Source: JASHPR01 sp963808705 (lineage in GTDB: Bacteria; Actinomycetota; Actinomycetes; Streptosporangiales; Streptosporangiaceae). Taken from it: a stretch of DNA of 64,000 bases. The translations under genes were made by a program, and so were the position numbers. Position 1 is the stretch's first letter, and every line of letters begins with the position of its first letter. Location of the stretch: the NCBI GenBank assembly GCA_963808705.1, contig CAWEHB010000008.1, positions 124,001-188,000 of the forward strand, given 5' to 3'. Under the pieces are notes generated by a model that was given only the letters and a program-made list of their open reading frames with translations, had not been told where the DNA came from and made no database searches. This document shows, piece by piece, positions 16,692 to 25,869 of this stretch.

Positions 16692-17515
16692 CAGGCGATG
16701 GCCGCCGCGGACGCGACGTTGAGCGAGTCCACTCCCCTGCTCATCGGTATCCGCACGCTCAGGTCGGCCTGATCGCGCCAGCGGCTCGACAGGCCGTCCC
16801 CCTCGGCACCGAGCAGCAGGGCGAGCCGGGTGCCGGGCGGCACCCGGCCGGGGCGAGCCCCGGCGCCGGCCAGCAGCTCGCCGATCGGCACCGCGTCCGG
16901 GGCCGGGGTCAGCGCCAGCAGCCGGAACCCGGCCGCGCGCAGGCCGCCGAGGCCTTCCCGCCAGTTATCCATCCTGGCGTAGGGCATGGCGAACACCGCG
17001 CCCATCGACACCCGGACCGAGCGCCGGTACAGCGGATCGGCGCAGCGCGGCGCCAGGACGACCGCGTCGAAGCCCAGCGCGGCCACGCACCGGAAGATCG
17101 CGCCCACGTTGGTGTGGTCCACGATGTCCTCGAGCACCACGATGCGCCGGGCGCCGGCGATCACGTCACCCACGGCCGGGAGCGGGCGCCGCTGCATCGA
17201 GGCCAGGGCGCCGCGGTGGACTCGGTAGCCGGTCAGCTGCTGGGCCACCTCCGGCGAGACCAGGTACACCGGACCGGAGCAGGACTCGGCCAGGTCCCGC
17301 AGGCCGTCCAGCTTGTCGTGGGTGAGCAGCAGGGAGCGCACCGGATGACCCGCGCCGATCGCGCGCCTGATCACCTTCTCCCCCTCGGCGACGAACAGCC
17401 CGTGCCGCGTCTCCAGGCTCTTGCGCAGGTGGACGTCGGTCAGCCGGACATAATCGCTAAGGCGCGGATCGCCGGCGTCGGCGACCGGAACCAGGCTGGT
17501 CACCCCGTTGGTCAC
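16667..17515 (-). CDS. SpoU/TrmH-family RNA 2'-O-ribose methyltransferase
   Basis: A 282-residue SPOUT enzyme with an N-terminal substrate-binding domain (KSLETRHGLFVAEGEKVI). The C-terminal knot carries motif 1 NVGAIFRCVAALGFDAVVL, motif 2 LLLGAEGDGLS and motif 3 IPMSRGVDSLNVASAAAI. It methylates ribose in rRNA or tRNA using SAM; the exact nucleotide is not deducible. The GTG start at 17515 lies at the edge of a 23-bp tandem repeat array; a second GTG four codons in is possible. Confidence 0.9.
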   Translation of the reverse strand: MTNGVTSLVPVADAGDPRLSDYVRLTDVHLRKSLETRHGLFVAEGEKVIRRAIGAGHPVRSLLLTHDKLDGLRDLAESCSGPVYLVSPEVAQQLTGYRVHRGALASMQRRPLPAVGDVIAGARRIVVLEDIVDHTNVGAIFRCVAALGFDAVVLAPRCADPLYRRSVRVSMGAVFAMPYARMDNWREGLGGLRAAGFRLLALTPAPDAVPIGELLAGAGARPGRVPPGTRLALLLGAEGDGLSSRWRDQADLSVRIPMSRGVDSLNVASAAAIACYLLAGLE

Positions 17516-17578
17516 CCGGCCAGTCTGCCGCTGGTCACCCGGCCAGTCTGCCGCTGGTCACCCGGCCAGTCCGGCCGG
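17510..17578. repeat. 23-bp tandem repeats at the SpoU 5' end
   Basis: Two identical 23-bp units (17510-17532 and 17533-17555) and a third that diverges after 16 bp (to 17578). They cover the start codon and leader of the SpoU gene, so copy-number change would alter its translation start region. Confidence 0.9.
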
Positions 17579-17800
17579 GCCGACCAGTCGCCCTGACCCA
17601 GGAACCCCTCTGATCTCAGATTCAACACAAACCCCCATATGCACGGAAGACACCACGATCGTGGAAGCTACACCGCCGAGTACCGCGAAAACGGGGCAAC
17701 CCGGCTGATGGGGTGCTGGCACTCGGATAGAGTCATCGTCGGTGCGGGCGGCCTGGGGACCGGTGCCGGGCCGTCGTGACCGTGCAATCCGAGGATTTCT

Positions 17801-19579
17801 GTGAACCAACGCGCACGAAAGGGCCGCGTCAGCCGGCGTGGCCGCGAGCGTCACATCAGCGTGGGACTGCTGGTGGCGATTGCGGTCGGGATCGCGTCAG
17901 TCCTCATGGCCACGCTCGCCGCCCAGGCGGTCGTCGCCCGCTCGTCGTGTGACGACCACCCGCTCACGGTCAACGTGGCCGTGTCCGACGACATCGCCCC
18001 CGCCGTGCAGGGCGTCGCCCAGCTGTTCAACCGCCAGGACCACGAGGCGGCCGGGCGATGCGTCACGGTGCAGATCACCCGGGAGGAGCCCGCGGCCGTG
18101 GCCGCCGCGGTCGACGGCACGTCGTCCGGCGGCGGATCGCCCGCCGCCGACGCGTGGATCCCCGACTCGAGCCTGTGGGTGGATGTGGCGCACACCTTCC
18201 CGCTCGGCGCGCAGCGGGTCCAGACCACCGGAATCACGGTCGCCAGGTCACCCCTCATGATCGTCATGCCGGCGACGGCGGCGGCCCAGATTCCTGCCTT
18301 CAACAACTCGGTCGGCTGGAGCTTCCTGCTGCCGCCCAACGCGGGCGGGCCGGTGTCGTCGCAGCAGGTCAGGGTGGAGCTGCCGGACCCGACCCAGAGC
18401 GCCGCGGGCCTGGCCACCCTGATCGAGATGAGCAGGCTGCTCGGCAGCGGCAGCGCGGCCGCGCGCACCAGCCTGACCACGTTCGTGCGCTCGGCCCAGT
18501 CCTCGGCGCAGTTCGACGACGCGACATCTCTGGCGACGTTCGTCACCCTGGCTAACCCGCCCCTGGACGCGCACCCGGTGACGGTCACGTCCGAGCAGGC
18601 GGTGCTCGGCTATGACGCCGCCCATCCGGGCCAGCCCCTGGCCGCGCGGTACCCGGTCGGCGTCACCGCCGCGCTGGGCGCCCCGGAGCTCGACTACCCC
18701 TACGTCCTGACCTCGACCGACCCGGCCGAAGTGACCGCGGCGGATGAGTTCGGGAAGCTGCTGCAGCAGGGCTACACGGCCGCGCTGGTCCGCCACTACG
18801 GCTTCCGGTCGGCCGACGGGACCACCGGGACCCTGCCCGCCGACTACGGGCTGCCCCAGCAGACGCTGCAGCTGGCGACGCAGGCGACGCCCGGCGAGGC
18901 GCAGACGGCGCTGCAGGTCTGGCGGCAGCTGCAGATCGGCTCGCGCGACCTCGTGCTGACGGACACCTCGTCGTCGATGCAGATGCCGTCCGGGCTACCC
19001 GGCGTGACTCTCGAGCAGGAGCTGAACCAGACCGCCCTGCTCGGGCTCGCGCTGTTCCCCGACAGCACGCAGATGGGCCTGTGGGACTTTGCGGACCACC
19101 TCAACGGGAGCCTGCCCTACAAGCAACTGGTCCCGGTCGGCCCGCTGCCGGGCGAGATGGGGCTGATCAGCAGACGCGAGCAGCTCGAGCAGATCAACAT
19201 GTCCTCGCGCCCGCTGGCCAACACCCCGGCCGCGCTGGACCAGACCATCCTGGCCGCCTACCAGCAGATGGTGACCACCTACCAGCCGGCCTACACCAAC
19301 GCGGTCATCGTCCTGACCGCCGGAGTGGACAACGCGCCCGGCGACATCCCCGCCGCCACGCTGGCCAGCAAGCTCCGCGCGCTCTACAACCCGAACCGGC
19401 CCGTCGAGCTGATCATCATCGTGGTGGGCAGCAAGGGCAACTTCGCGGCGATGCAGCAGATCGCGGCGGCCGGCGGCGGGGCCGCGTACCCGGTCACCAA
19501 CCCGGCTCAGGTCGTCAACGTCTTCTTCGCGGCCACCGCCCGGCGGATCTGCCAGACCAGCAGCTGCGGCGCGCCCTAG
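17801..19579 (+). CDS. secreted/membrane-anchored substrate-binding and VWA-domain protein
   Basis: A 592-residue protein. The N-terminus is Arg-rich, then a single membrane helix/signal anchor (about 22-46) leads to an extracellular part. Residues about 55-350 resemble periplasmic solute-binding proteins of the SBP_bac_11 type. Residues about 385-580 form a von Willebrand A domain with the MIDAS start LVLTDTSSSM (DTSSS) and a later TAGVDN. Such fused proteins are common in actinobacteria and presumably bind an extracellular partner. GTG start with GAGG upstream. A perfect hairpin follows the stop. Confidence 0.85.
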   Translation: MNQRARKGRVSRRGRERHISVGLLVAIAVGIASVLMATLAAQAVVARSSCDDHPLTVNVAVSDDIAPAVQGVAQLFNRQDHEAAGRCVTVQITREEPAAVAAAVDGTSSGGGSPAADAWIPDSSLWVDVAHTFPLGAQRVQTTGITVARSPLMIVMPATAAAQIPAFNNSVGWSFLLPPNAGGPVSSQQVRVELPDPTQSAAGLATLIEMSRLLGSGSAAARTSLTTFVRSAQSSAQFDDATSLATFVTLANPPLDAHPVTVTSEQAVLGYDAAHPGQPLAARYPVGVTAALGAPELDYPYVLTSTDPAEVTAADEFGKLLQQGYTAALVRHYGFRSADGTTGTLPADYGLPQQTLQLATQATPGEAQTALQVWRQLQIGSRDLVLTDTSSSMQMPSGLPGVTLEQELNQTALLGLALFPDSTQMGLWDFADHLNGSLPYKQLVPVGPLPGEMGLISRREQLEQINMSSRPLANTPAALDQTILAAYQQMVTTYQPAYTNAVIVLTAGVDNAPGDIPAATLASKLRALYNPNRPVELIIIVVGSKGNFAAMQQIAAAGGGAAYPVTNPAQVVNVFFAATARRICQTSSCGAP

Positions 19580-19652
19580 CGTTGTCCGAATCTCGTCCAG
19601 ATCCCTAGCAATTTTTTGTGAACCGAGTAGCCGGGATGCGCGTCCTCTTTTA

Positions 19653-19685
19653 TGAGGCCCGGCGAGAGCGGGGCGCCGGGCCTCA
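19653..19685. terminator. bidirectional hairpin between convergent genes
   Basis: TGAGGCCCGGC and GCCGGGCCTCA form perfect 11-bp arms around an 11-nt loop. It is preceded by CTCTTTTA and lies between the VWA gene and the phosphotransferase gene, whose stop is 2 bp from the stem. Confidence 0.8.
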
Positions 19686-19686
19686 C

Positions 19687-20799
19687 TCAGTTCTTCGGGG
19701 GATCCGATAGCGCGGTAGCGCCGGCCAGGCCGGCGTCGAGCATGTGGTGCGCCCGCTCGATCAGCACCGGCACCGCGAACCCTTCCCGTTCGAAGCCCTC
19801 GCCCACGGTCTTGTGCTGCAGGAACCTGGCGTGGATGCCCTCCAGGACCACTGCCAGCTTGAAGCAGCCGAACGCCATGTAGTACCCGATGCCGGACAGG
19901 TCCCGGCCGGTCAGCTCCGCGTACCGGGAGGCCAGCTCGGCCCGGCTGAGGAAGCCCGGCATCGCCGTCACCGCGGCCCCGATGCTGACGTCCAGCCACT
20001 GCGGATCGTCCGGGTCGGCCCAGTAGATGAGGGTCAGGCCCAGGTCGGCGAGGGGATCGCCCAGCGTGGACATCTCCCAGTCCACGACGGCCGCGACCGC
20101 CGGGTGCGCGCCCAGGGTGACCAGCATGTTATCCAGCCGGAAGTCTCCGTGAACCAGCGTGTGGTCACCGTCTTCGGGCAGGCCGGCGGCGAGCCGTTCG
20201 ACCAGGCGGTCGTAGCCGGGCATGTCCCGCGTGTTGGACAGCTCCCACTGCCGCTGCCACCGGGCCAGCTGGCGGGCCAGGTAACCCTGCGGGCGGCCGA
20301 ACCCGGTCAGGCCCACGGCCTCGACGTCCAGGGCATGAATCGCCGCGAGCATCTCGGCCAGCCGCTCGGAGAGCTGCCGCGCCTGGTCGGGCGTGAGCTG
20401 CTCGCCGTCCTGGCGGGTGCGCAGCACCTGGCCGTCCACGAACTCCATCAGGTAGAACGGTGCGCCGATAACGTCCAGGTCGTCGCAGGTGGCGACCGGG
20501 GCCGGCACCGGGATATCGGTACCGCTCAGCGCGGTCAGCACCCGGTATTCCCGGGTCATGTCGTGGGCCGTGGGCAGCACGTGCCCGAGCGGCGGCCGCC
20601 GCAGGACCAGGCGAGAGGTGCCCAGGTCCAGCCGGTAGGTGAGGTTGGACCGGCCGCCCGCGATCAGCTCGATGTCCAGGTGCTCGCCGCTGGCTATGCC
20701 GTTCGCGCTCAGCCACCGGGCCAGCCGGGGGCCATCCTCAACTCCGGGAACACCGTCAACCGCCATGCCGGAGAAGATACCGCCCGTGACCGGGCACAT
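19687..20799 (-). CDS. APH-family phosphotransferase (ACAD10-like)
   Basis: A kinase-fold protein of about 360 residues. LTYRLDLGTSRLVLRRPP resembles the nucleotide-binding lobe, LVHGDFRLDNMLV is the Brenner/catalytic loop (H-G-D and N) and VVDWEMSTLGDPLADLG is the metal-binding DxD-like segment. It matches the phosphotransferases found with acyl-CoA dehydrogenases in actinobacteria; the substrate is unknown. The ATG at 20766 (MAVDG) is the likely start and has no Shine-Dalgarno site, so the mRNA may be leaderless. Confidence 0.85.
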   Translation of the reverse strand: MCPVTGGIFSGMAVDGVPGVEDGPRLARWLSANGIASGEHLDIELIAGGRSNLTYRLDLGTSRLVLRRPPLGHVLPTAHDMTREYRVLTALSGTDIPVPAPVATCDDLDVIGAPFYLMEFVDGQVLRTRQDGEQLTPDQARQLSERLAEMLAAIHALDVEAVGLTGFGRPQGYLARQLARWQRQWELSNTRDMPGYDRLVERLAAGLPEDGDHTLVHGDFRLDNMLVTLGAHPAVAAVVDWEMSTLGDPLADLGLTLIYWADPDDPQWLDVSIGAAVTAMPGFLSRAELASRYAELTGRDLSGIGYYMAFGCFKLAVVLEGIHARFLQHKTVGEGFEREGFAVPVLIERAHHMLDAGLAGATALSDPPKN

Positions 20800-20916
20800 G
20801 TGACCAGGCCGGGCGCCCGCCGCCGCATTGGGGGTGGACTTAAGCCCCGTGCTGACGTAGGCAGGTAAGGGGAGAGCCGGGGCGCCGGAAGCTGGGGTCG
20901 TTTACTGAGGAGCGCA

Positions 20917-21762
20917 GTGAGTGATGCATGGATGCCTGGAGTCGGGCGCCTCCGGGGAGCGGTGGATGGCGGACAGCTGAAGGGAGGCGCTCCCCGCGTC
21001 GTCTGGCAGACGCTCGGGGCCGACCCGTGGACCGTGTCGGCCAGGTCGGCGGCGCAATGCCTGGACCAGCACGCCAGGGCATGCCACCTGGTGTGGAATC
21101 CGGTACAGGGCGAGATCGTGCAACTGATCCCGATCCTGCGTGCCGGGCGGCTGCTCGGCTGGCCGGAGGACCTGAGCCAGATGGCTCCCTCGTGGGCCAG
21201 CGCCGGCACCGCCTCGGCGCCGGCGCAGCCGGTGACGGGCGAGCCGGCCGCGGGCAGCCCGGCCGCGCCGGGAGCGGCGGGCAGCGGGACGGCAGCGGAC
21301 GAGATTGCCGCGGTTAACTCGGAGGGACGGATCTGCGTCCAGATCTGCGTCGTGGCCTTCGCGTGGGACCCGTTCACCTCCCAGCCCATGAGCGGCCTGC
21401 CGCAGATTCTGGGCTGGCTCGACTCCTGGGGCATTGCCCGGCAGTGGCCGGCCGGGCCGCCGGCCCCGTTCCCGCACGGGCTCACCACCCGCGGCAACCG
21501 GCGGCTGTGGGCCCAGGGCGGTCATTTCGGCGCCTCCCAGGTGCCTGACCTGTCTGCCGCAGGGCCCGGCGCGGTCGACATCGAGCAGCTGACCGGGCGG
21601 GCCGGCCAGCCAGAGCGGGTCGGGGCCGTGACCACCCCGGTGCCAGTGACAAGCCGGCCCGGCAACGAAAGCCGGCCGGCCGCCGCCGAGATGCGAGATC
21701 TTGACGGCTACTTCGATCACGATGAGGCGGACACGGCGGGAGCGCTCAGCCGAGTCGGCTGA
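20917..21762 (+). CDS. conserved actinobacterial hypothetical protein (amidase-like)
   Basis: A 281-residue protein with GAPRVVWQTLGADPWTVSA and HLVWNPVQGEIVQLIP in the first third and LWAQGGHFGASQVP near residue 205. These motifs recur in a family of Streptomyces-type proteins that looks related to peptidoglycan-amidase/lysozyme-like folds. A low-complexity Ala/Gly/Pro linker (about 95-130) separates the halves. GAGGAG precedes the GTG start. No catalytic assignment is safe. A long frame on the opposite strand is a GC-rich shadow. Confidence 0.7.
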   Translation: MSDAWMPGVGRLRGAVDGGQLKGGAPRVVWQTLGADPWTVSARSAAQCLDQHARACHLVWNPVQGEIVQLIPILRAGRLLGWPEDLSQMAPSWASAGTASAPAQPVTGEPAAGSPAAPGAAGSGTAADEIAAVNSEGRICVQICVVAFAWDPFTSQPMSGLPQILGWLDSWGIARQWPAGPPAPFPHGLTTRGNRRLWAQGGHFGASQVPDLSAAGPGAVDIEQLTGRAGQPERVGAVTTPVPVTSRPGNESRPAAAEMRDLDGYFDHDEADTAGALSRVG

Positions 21763-21797
21763 GCATGCCGGGCCCGGCCGCAGGTACCGTGGCCACC

Positions 21798-22469
21798 ATG
21801 AGCGCCGATCCCGCCCTGTCGACCACGGAACGAACCACGCTGCACCGGCTGAGCGAGCGGGGCAAGACCGACCGGGCCGACCTCTACGCCATCCTGGACG
21901 CCGGCCTGATCTGCCATCTCGGCGTGATCGTGGGCGGCTGCCCCGTGGTGCTGCCGACCGGTTACGGGCGGGCCGGGCACACCCTGTACCTGCACGGGTC
22001 ATCGGCCAACCAGACCCTGCGCGCCGCCGACGGGCATGACATCTGCGTTACGGTCACCCACCTGGACGGCCTGGTGTGCGCGCGCTCGGTGTTCAACCAC
22101 TCGATGAACTACCGCAGCGCGATGATCTTCGGTACGGCGCGGCTGGTCACCGGCGACGCGCAGCGGCTGGCGGCGCTTCGCGCCATCACCGAGCAGCTCG
22201 TGCCCGGCCAGTGGGATCACGTCCGGCAGCCGACGCGCAAGGAACTGGCCGCCACCATGGTCCTTGAGCTGCCGCTGGCCGAGGCGTCGGTCAAGGTGCG
22301 CACCGGCCCGCCGCACGATGAGCCCGAGGATTACGGCACCGATATCTGGGCCGGGGTGCTGCCCGCTCAGCTGATCTTCGGGGCGGCCGAGCCGGACCCC
22401 GAGCTGCGGTCCGGCGTGGGCACCCCGCAGCACATCAGGGTCCTGGCCGGCCGTGCGCGGGGGGCGTGA
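21798..22469 (+). CDS. pyridoxamine 5'-phosphate oxidase-family (NimA-like) flavoprotein
   Basis: A 223-residue split-barrel protein. Typical motifs are AILDAGLICHLGVI, PTGYGRAGHTLYLHGSSANQ, CVTVTHLDGLV and FNHSMNYRSAMIFG, matching the PNPOx-like/nitroimidazole-resistance NimA group that binds FMN or F420-like cofactors. ATG 21798 fits the family start; the open frame begins 33 bp earlier. It is likely a single gene upstream of oligoribonuclease. Confidence 0.85.
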   Translation: MSADPALSTTERTTLHRLSERGKTDRADLYAILDAGLICHLGVIVGGCPVVLPTGYGRAGHTLYLHGSSANQTLRAADGHDICVTVTHLDGLVCARSVFNHSMNYRSAMIFGTARLVTGDAQRLAALRAITEQLVPGQWDHVRQPTRKELAATMVLELPLAEASVKVRTGPPHDEPEDYGTDIWAGVLPAQLIFGAAEPDPELRSGVGTPQHIRVLAGRARGA

Positions 22470-22522
22470 CGTTCTGGCAGGCTGTCGCGCCCGAGCTTGG
22501 ATTCCTGACCTAGGCTAAGGGA

Positions 22523-23197
22523 ATGACTGATCAGCTCGTCTGGATCGACTGCGAGATGACCGGGCTCGACCTGGCCCATGATGCGCTGATCGAGATCGCG
22601 TGCATCGTCACCAACGGCAAGCTCGTCGCGCTCGACGACGGCGTGGACCTGGTGATCAAGCCGCCCGCCGAGGCGCTGGACCACATGCCGGAAGTGGTCC
22701 GCGAGATGCACACGGCCTCCGGGCTGCTCGGCGAGCTCGCCTCCGGGATCACGCTGGCCGAGGCGCAGGAACAGGTCCTGGCGTACGTGCGCAGGCACGT
22801 GCGCGAGCCGAGGAAGGTGCCGCTGTGCGGCAACTCGATCGCCACCGACCGCACGTTCATCGCCCGGGACATGCCCGAGCTTGACGCGTTCCTGCACTAC
22901 CGGATGGTGGACGTGTCCAGCATCAAGGAGCTCGCCCGGCGCTGGTACCCGCGGGCATACTTCGCGAGCCCGGAGAAGCACGGCGGCCACCGCGCGCTGG
23001 CCGACATCAGGGAGAGCATCCGGGAGCTCCAGTACTACCGGGAGGCGGTGTTCGTGCCGCTGCCCGGCCCGGACACGGCGACCGCGAGGGCGATCGCCGC
23101 CCGGTACGGCACGCCCGGCCCCGCGGACGGGCCTGGCGGCCAGTCGGGCCAGGACCACGGGACGGACCCGGCTGGCGAGCCCGGTTCTGACCGCTGA
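22523..23197 (+). CDS. orn: oligoribonuclease
   Basis: A DEDD-type 3'-5' exoribonuclease that degrades 2-5-nt RNA to mononucleotides. WIDCEMTGLD supplies the first Asp and Glu (residues 9 and 11), GNSIATDRTFI the second Asp region, and GHRALADIRESI the His and last Asp. Residues 1-185 are the complete enzyme; about 35 further residues are a Gly/Asp-rich tail. It stands directly before tRNA-His. Confidence 0.96.
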   Translation: MTDQLVWIDCEMTGLDLAHDALIEIACIVTNGKLVALDDGVDLVIKPPAEALDHMPEVVREMHTASGLLGELASGITLAEAQEQVLAYVRRHVREPRKVPLCGNSIATDRTFIARDMPELDAFLHYRMVDVSSIKELARRWYPRAYFASPEKHGGHRALADIRESIRELQYYREAVFVPLPGPDTATARAIAARYGTPGPADGPGGQSGQDHGTDPAGEPGSDR

Positions 23198-23249
23198 GCC
23201 GGTCCCGGTATGCTTCGTGAAGCCGCGCGGCCATCCGCCCGCGGCGATG

Positions 23250-23326
23250 GTGGGCGTAGCTCAGCTGGTTAGAGCGCCAGGTTGTGGTCCTGGATGTCGT
23301 GGGTTCGAATCCCATCGCTCACCCCA
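23250..23326 (+). tRNA. tRNA-His (anticodon GTG)
   Basis: A full cloverleaf. Acceptor GTGGGCG pairs with CGCTCAC, the D-loop contains AGCTGGTTA, the anticodon stem is CCAGG/CCTGG with loop TTGTGGT, and the T-loop is GTTCGAATC. Discriminator C73 and an encoded CCA follow, and G at 23249 can serve as the His-specific G-1. Its 3' part is the left attachment site of the island. Confidence 0.97.
23281..23326 (+). repeat. attL: left attachment site in tRNA-His
   Basis: Forty-six bp from the anticodon loop to the CCA end, repeated without mismatch at 62565-62610. After one mismatch (C/A) the next 5 bp GTGAA also agree. Confidence 0.9.
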
Positions 23327-23420
23327 CGTGAAAGTGCTGGTCAGATGGTTACGCCGTGATCACGGCCAGGGCTCTCCGACCGCCGGATGCCCGGTTCTGG
23401 GAGCGAAACGGGAGCGACCC

Positions 23421-23690
23421 GTGACCGTGTTCCTGCTGCTGCTGTGCAACGACCCCGAGGTGCTCGGCCCGTGGGTCAACGGCCGGAAGACCAACGCGTT
23501 CACCGCCGCGGTGATCGCGATCCTGGTCACGCGGTCGTCCTGACCGCCTCGGTCCTGTTCCCGGCCATCACGGCGGGGCAGATCGTGGGCATCATGGCCG
23601 CCTGCGGAGTGGCCGTGCTGGTAGCCGGCGGGTACGCCCTGGCCCGGCGGCTGCGCCGGGGCGGTCCAGCCGCCACGCGCCCGACCGCAT
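23421..23690 (+). pseudogene. NRAMP divalent-metal transporter, C-terminal remnant
   Basis: The frame starting at 23421 encodes FLLLLCNDPEVLGPWVNG, typical of the last helices of NRAMP Mn/Fe transporters. It stops at 23543 after a small deletion. The continuation (LTASVLFPAITAGQIVG, then a Leu/Ala helix) is in another frame up to about 23660. The N-terminal 80% is absent. It lies immediately inside the left island border. Confidence 0.7.
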
Positions 23691-23709
23691 CGGCCGGGAG
23701 AGCTGGCGG

Positions 23710-23847
23710 ATGCCGCCGCTGGCGCTCCTGCAGCGGCCAGCCATGCCCGCCGGCCGCAAGATCGGTATGGGCGCGCTCCGGCTCTACCTGGCAGTGGCCA
23801 TGATCCTGGTCATCGTCAAGATCGCCCAGCTCGTCCTTGGGCACTGA
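23710..23847 (+). CDS. small single-helix membrane protein, possible
   Basis: A 45-codon frame with one hydrophobic helix (YLAVAMILVIVKIAQLVLG). It follows the NRAMP remnant, where actinobacterial NRAMP genes often carry a short membrane ORF. There is no strong Shine-Dalgarno site, so this is a tentative call. Confidence 0.35.
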   Translation: MPPLALLQRPAMPAGRKIGMGALRLYLAVAMILVIVKIAQLVLGH

Positions 23848-23915
23848 CCACAGGCTCTCACCGCGCCGCGGCGGCCGGGCCCGGCACCGGCGGATGAGAC
23901 GGCACCCGCCGCGCT

Positions 23916-25721
23916 TCACCCCGGCCACGGCAGCCGACTTCCGCGTCCGCGACCCGCGTGGCGGCGTAAGGCTCCCTCCCCGCCCTGCGCCGTTGCGCCG
24001 TCGGCCGGTTCTGCGGCGTGGAAGGCCTGGAGTGCCTCGGTAGGAGTGCCGTAATAGCAGCCGGGGCCGAGAACCGCGCCGATGCCGTAACGGTCGAGCT
24101 GCCGCTGCACCGGACCGAGGGCCGCGCTGAGGACCAGCCGGACGTGCCGCTGCTGAAGCTCTTCGGTGAGTCTGGCCAGGACGACGGATGCGGTGTAATC
24201 GACGTCTTCGATGGCCGCGCAGTCGATGACAAACCAGCGCACCGGGCCGCCGTGGCCGGTCAGTGTCATGATGTCCTCGACGAGCTTGGCGGTATTGGCG
24301 AAGTAGAGGCTGGTGCCGAACCGGTAGATCACCAGTCCCTCCTCCGTCCGGGCGCCGGGCGCCACCGGGATCGGCCGCCAGTGCCCGGCCGGTGACTTCA
24401 CCAGCACGCTGTTGAGTGGGCTGTAGCTGTGACGCAGATGGTCGACGATCGAGGCGATGACGGCGATCACGAGCCCGTACTCGACCCCCAGGACCACCAC
24501 CGCGGCCGCCGTGAGCAGTGCGATGACGGACTCGCGCCGGCGGGTGGCCAGGATGCGCCGCATCCCGGCGACGTCGATGAGCCCGGCGGCGATGAGGAAC
24601 ACCACCGCCGCCAGGGCGGCCTCGGGCAGGTAGGCCAACGGCCCGGTGAGCAGCACAAGCACGACCACAACCACGGCCGCGGTGATGAGCTGGGCGAGTT
24701 GGCTGCGGCCGCCCGCGCTGTCGACCACCTGCGTCTTGGTCGGGCTGCCGTTGACCACGAAGGTGCCGGAAAACGCGGCCGCCGCGTTGGCGGCGCCCAG
24801 GCCGATCAGGTCGGTGTTCTCGCTGAACGGCTCCTCGTACTTGACGGCGTAAGCGCGCGAGGTGGCCGCGCTCTGGGCCAGGATGACCACGAACATCGAC
24901 GCCGCGGCGCCCAGCAGGCTGACGGCGTTGCGCCAGCCCAGGGCCGGCAGCGCGAGGCTCGGCAGCCCGCGCGGCACCGGCCCCAGCAGCGCCACGCCAT
25001 GGTCGGCCAGATCCGCGGCCCGGCTTACCGCGATCGCGGCGATCACCGCGATCAGCGGCCCGGGGATCCGGCGGGTGATCATGCGCGCCGCGAGCACGAT
25101 CACGATGACCCCGATCGACACCGCCACATCTGCCGCATGTGCGCCCGGGAGCGCTCGCAGCGTGTGCCAGAGCCTGGCCGGGGCCTGGCTGCCCGCGGCC
25201 GTGACCCCGAGCATGGCAGGAAGCTGCCCGATGGCTACCTGAATGCCCACGCCGGTGAGGAAGCCGACCAGCACGGTCCGGGACAGGAAATTGGCTAGGA
25301 ACCCGAGCCGGGCAGCGCGGGCCAGCAGCAGCATCGCCCCGGCCAGCAGGGCCGCCAGCCCGGCAAGCCGGACATACTGCGGCGACTCGGCCGCCGCCAG
25401 ACCGGTGAGCGCGGCCGCCAGTATCGCGGCGGTGGCCGAATCCGCCGCCACCACCAGGTGACGGGACGAACCCAGGACGGCGAACACCGCCATCGGGAGG
25501 AGCATCGTGTACAGCCCGGTCACCACCGGCATGCCGGCGATCCTGGCGTACCCCAGGACCTCCGGAATGCCGAGCGCGGCCAGCGTGACACCGGCCAGCA
25601 GCTCTGCCGGCAGCCGGGACCGCTCGATCGGCAGGAGCCCCTGCATGACCGGCAGCGCCCGCAGCCACCCCCGCCGGCGGCCGCCCCGGGAACCTGGCAT
25701 AGCCTCACCCCCGCTCATCAT
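23916..25721 (-). CDS. SulP/SLC26-family anion transporter with STAS domain
   Basis: About 600 residues. GVTLAALGIPEVLGYARIAG is the SulP signature, followed by about 12 membrane segments and FVVNGSPTKTQVVDSAGGRSQLA, then a cytoplasmic STAS domain (about 440-555). It probably carries sulfate, bicarbonate or an organic anion. ATG 25700 (MPGSRGG) has GGTGAGG upstream and is preferred over 25721. It is the first intact gene of the island and reads away from the polyphosphate kinase gene in the same direction, 149 bp downstream of it. Confidence 0.92.
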   Translation of the reverse strand: MMSGGEAMPGSRGGRRRGWLRALPVMQGLLPIERSRLPAELLAGVTLAALGIPEVLGYARIAGMPVVTGLYTMLLPMAVFAVLGSSRHLVVAADSATAAILAAALTGLAAAESPQYVRLAGLAALLAGAMLLLARAARLGFLANFLSRTVLVGFLTGVGIQVAIGQLPAMLGVTAAGSQAPARLWHTLRALPGAHAADVAVSIGVIVIVLAARMITRRIPGPLIAVIAAIAVSRAADLADHGVALLGPVPRGLPSLALPALGWRNAVSLLGAAASMFVVILAQSAATSRAYAVKYEEPFSENTDLIGLGAANAAAAFSGTFVVNGSPTKTQVVDSAGGRSQLAQLITAAVVVVVLVLLTGPLAYLPEAALAAVVFLIAAGLIDVAGMRRILATRRRESVIALLTAAAVVVLGVEYGLVIAVIASIVDHLRHSYSPLNSVLVKSPAGHWRPIPVAPGARTEEGLVIYRFGTSLYFANTAKLVEDIMTLTGHGGPVRWFVIDCAAIEDVDYTASVVLARLTEELQQRHVRLVLSAALGPVQRQLDRYGIGAVLGPGCYYGTPTEALQAFHAAEPADGATAQGGEGALRRHAGRGRGSRLPWPG

Positions 25722-25869
25722 CCCGCCGCCGGGGCGTTCAGGCGGTCACAGCCTCCGGGACCCGCTGCGGGCTACCCGGCAGACGCGGGCACCGATGTGG
25801 TGGTGGCGCTGGTGGCAACTCCGGCGTGCCTGTCACGCCGTCGGCACCAATCACGCCGCCGGCCGGGCG

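Noticed and set aside
20902..22002. 366-codon minus-strand ORF opposite the conserved hypothetical gene
   Set aside because: The plus-strand frame carries family motifs and a ribosome-binding site; the minus frame is Arg-rich noise.
23527..25668. 713-codon minus-strand ORF over the SulP gene
   Set aside because: Out-of-frame shadow of the SulP reading frame, which has clear transporter motifs.
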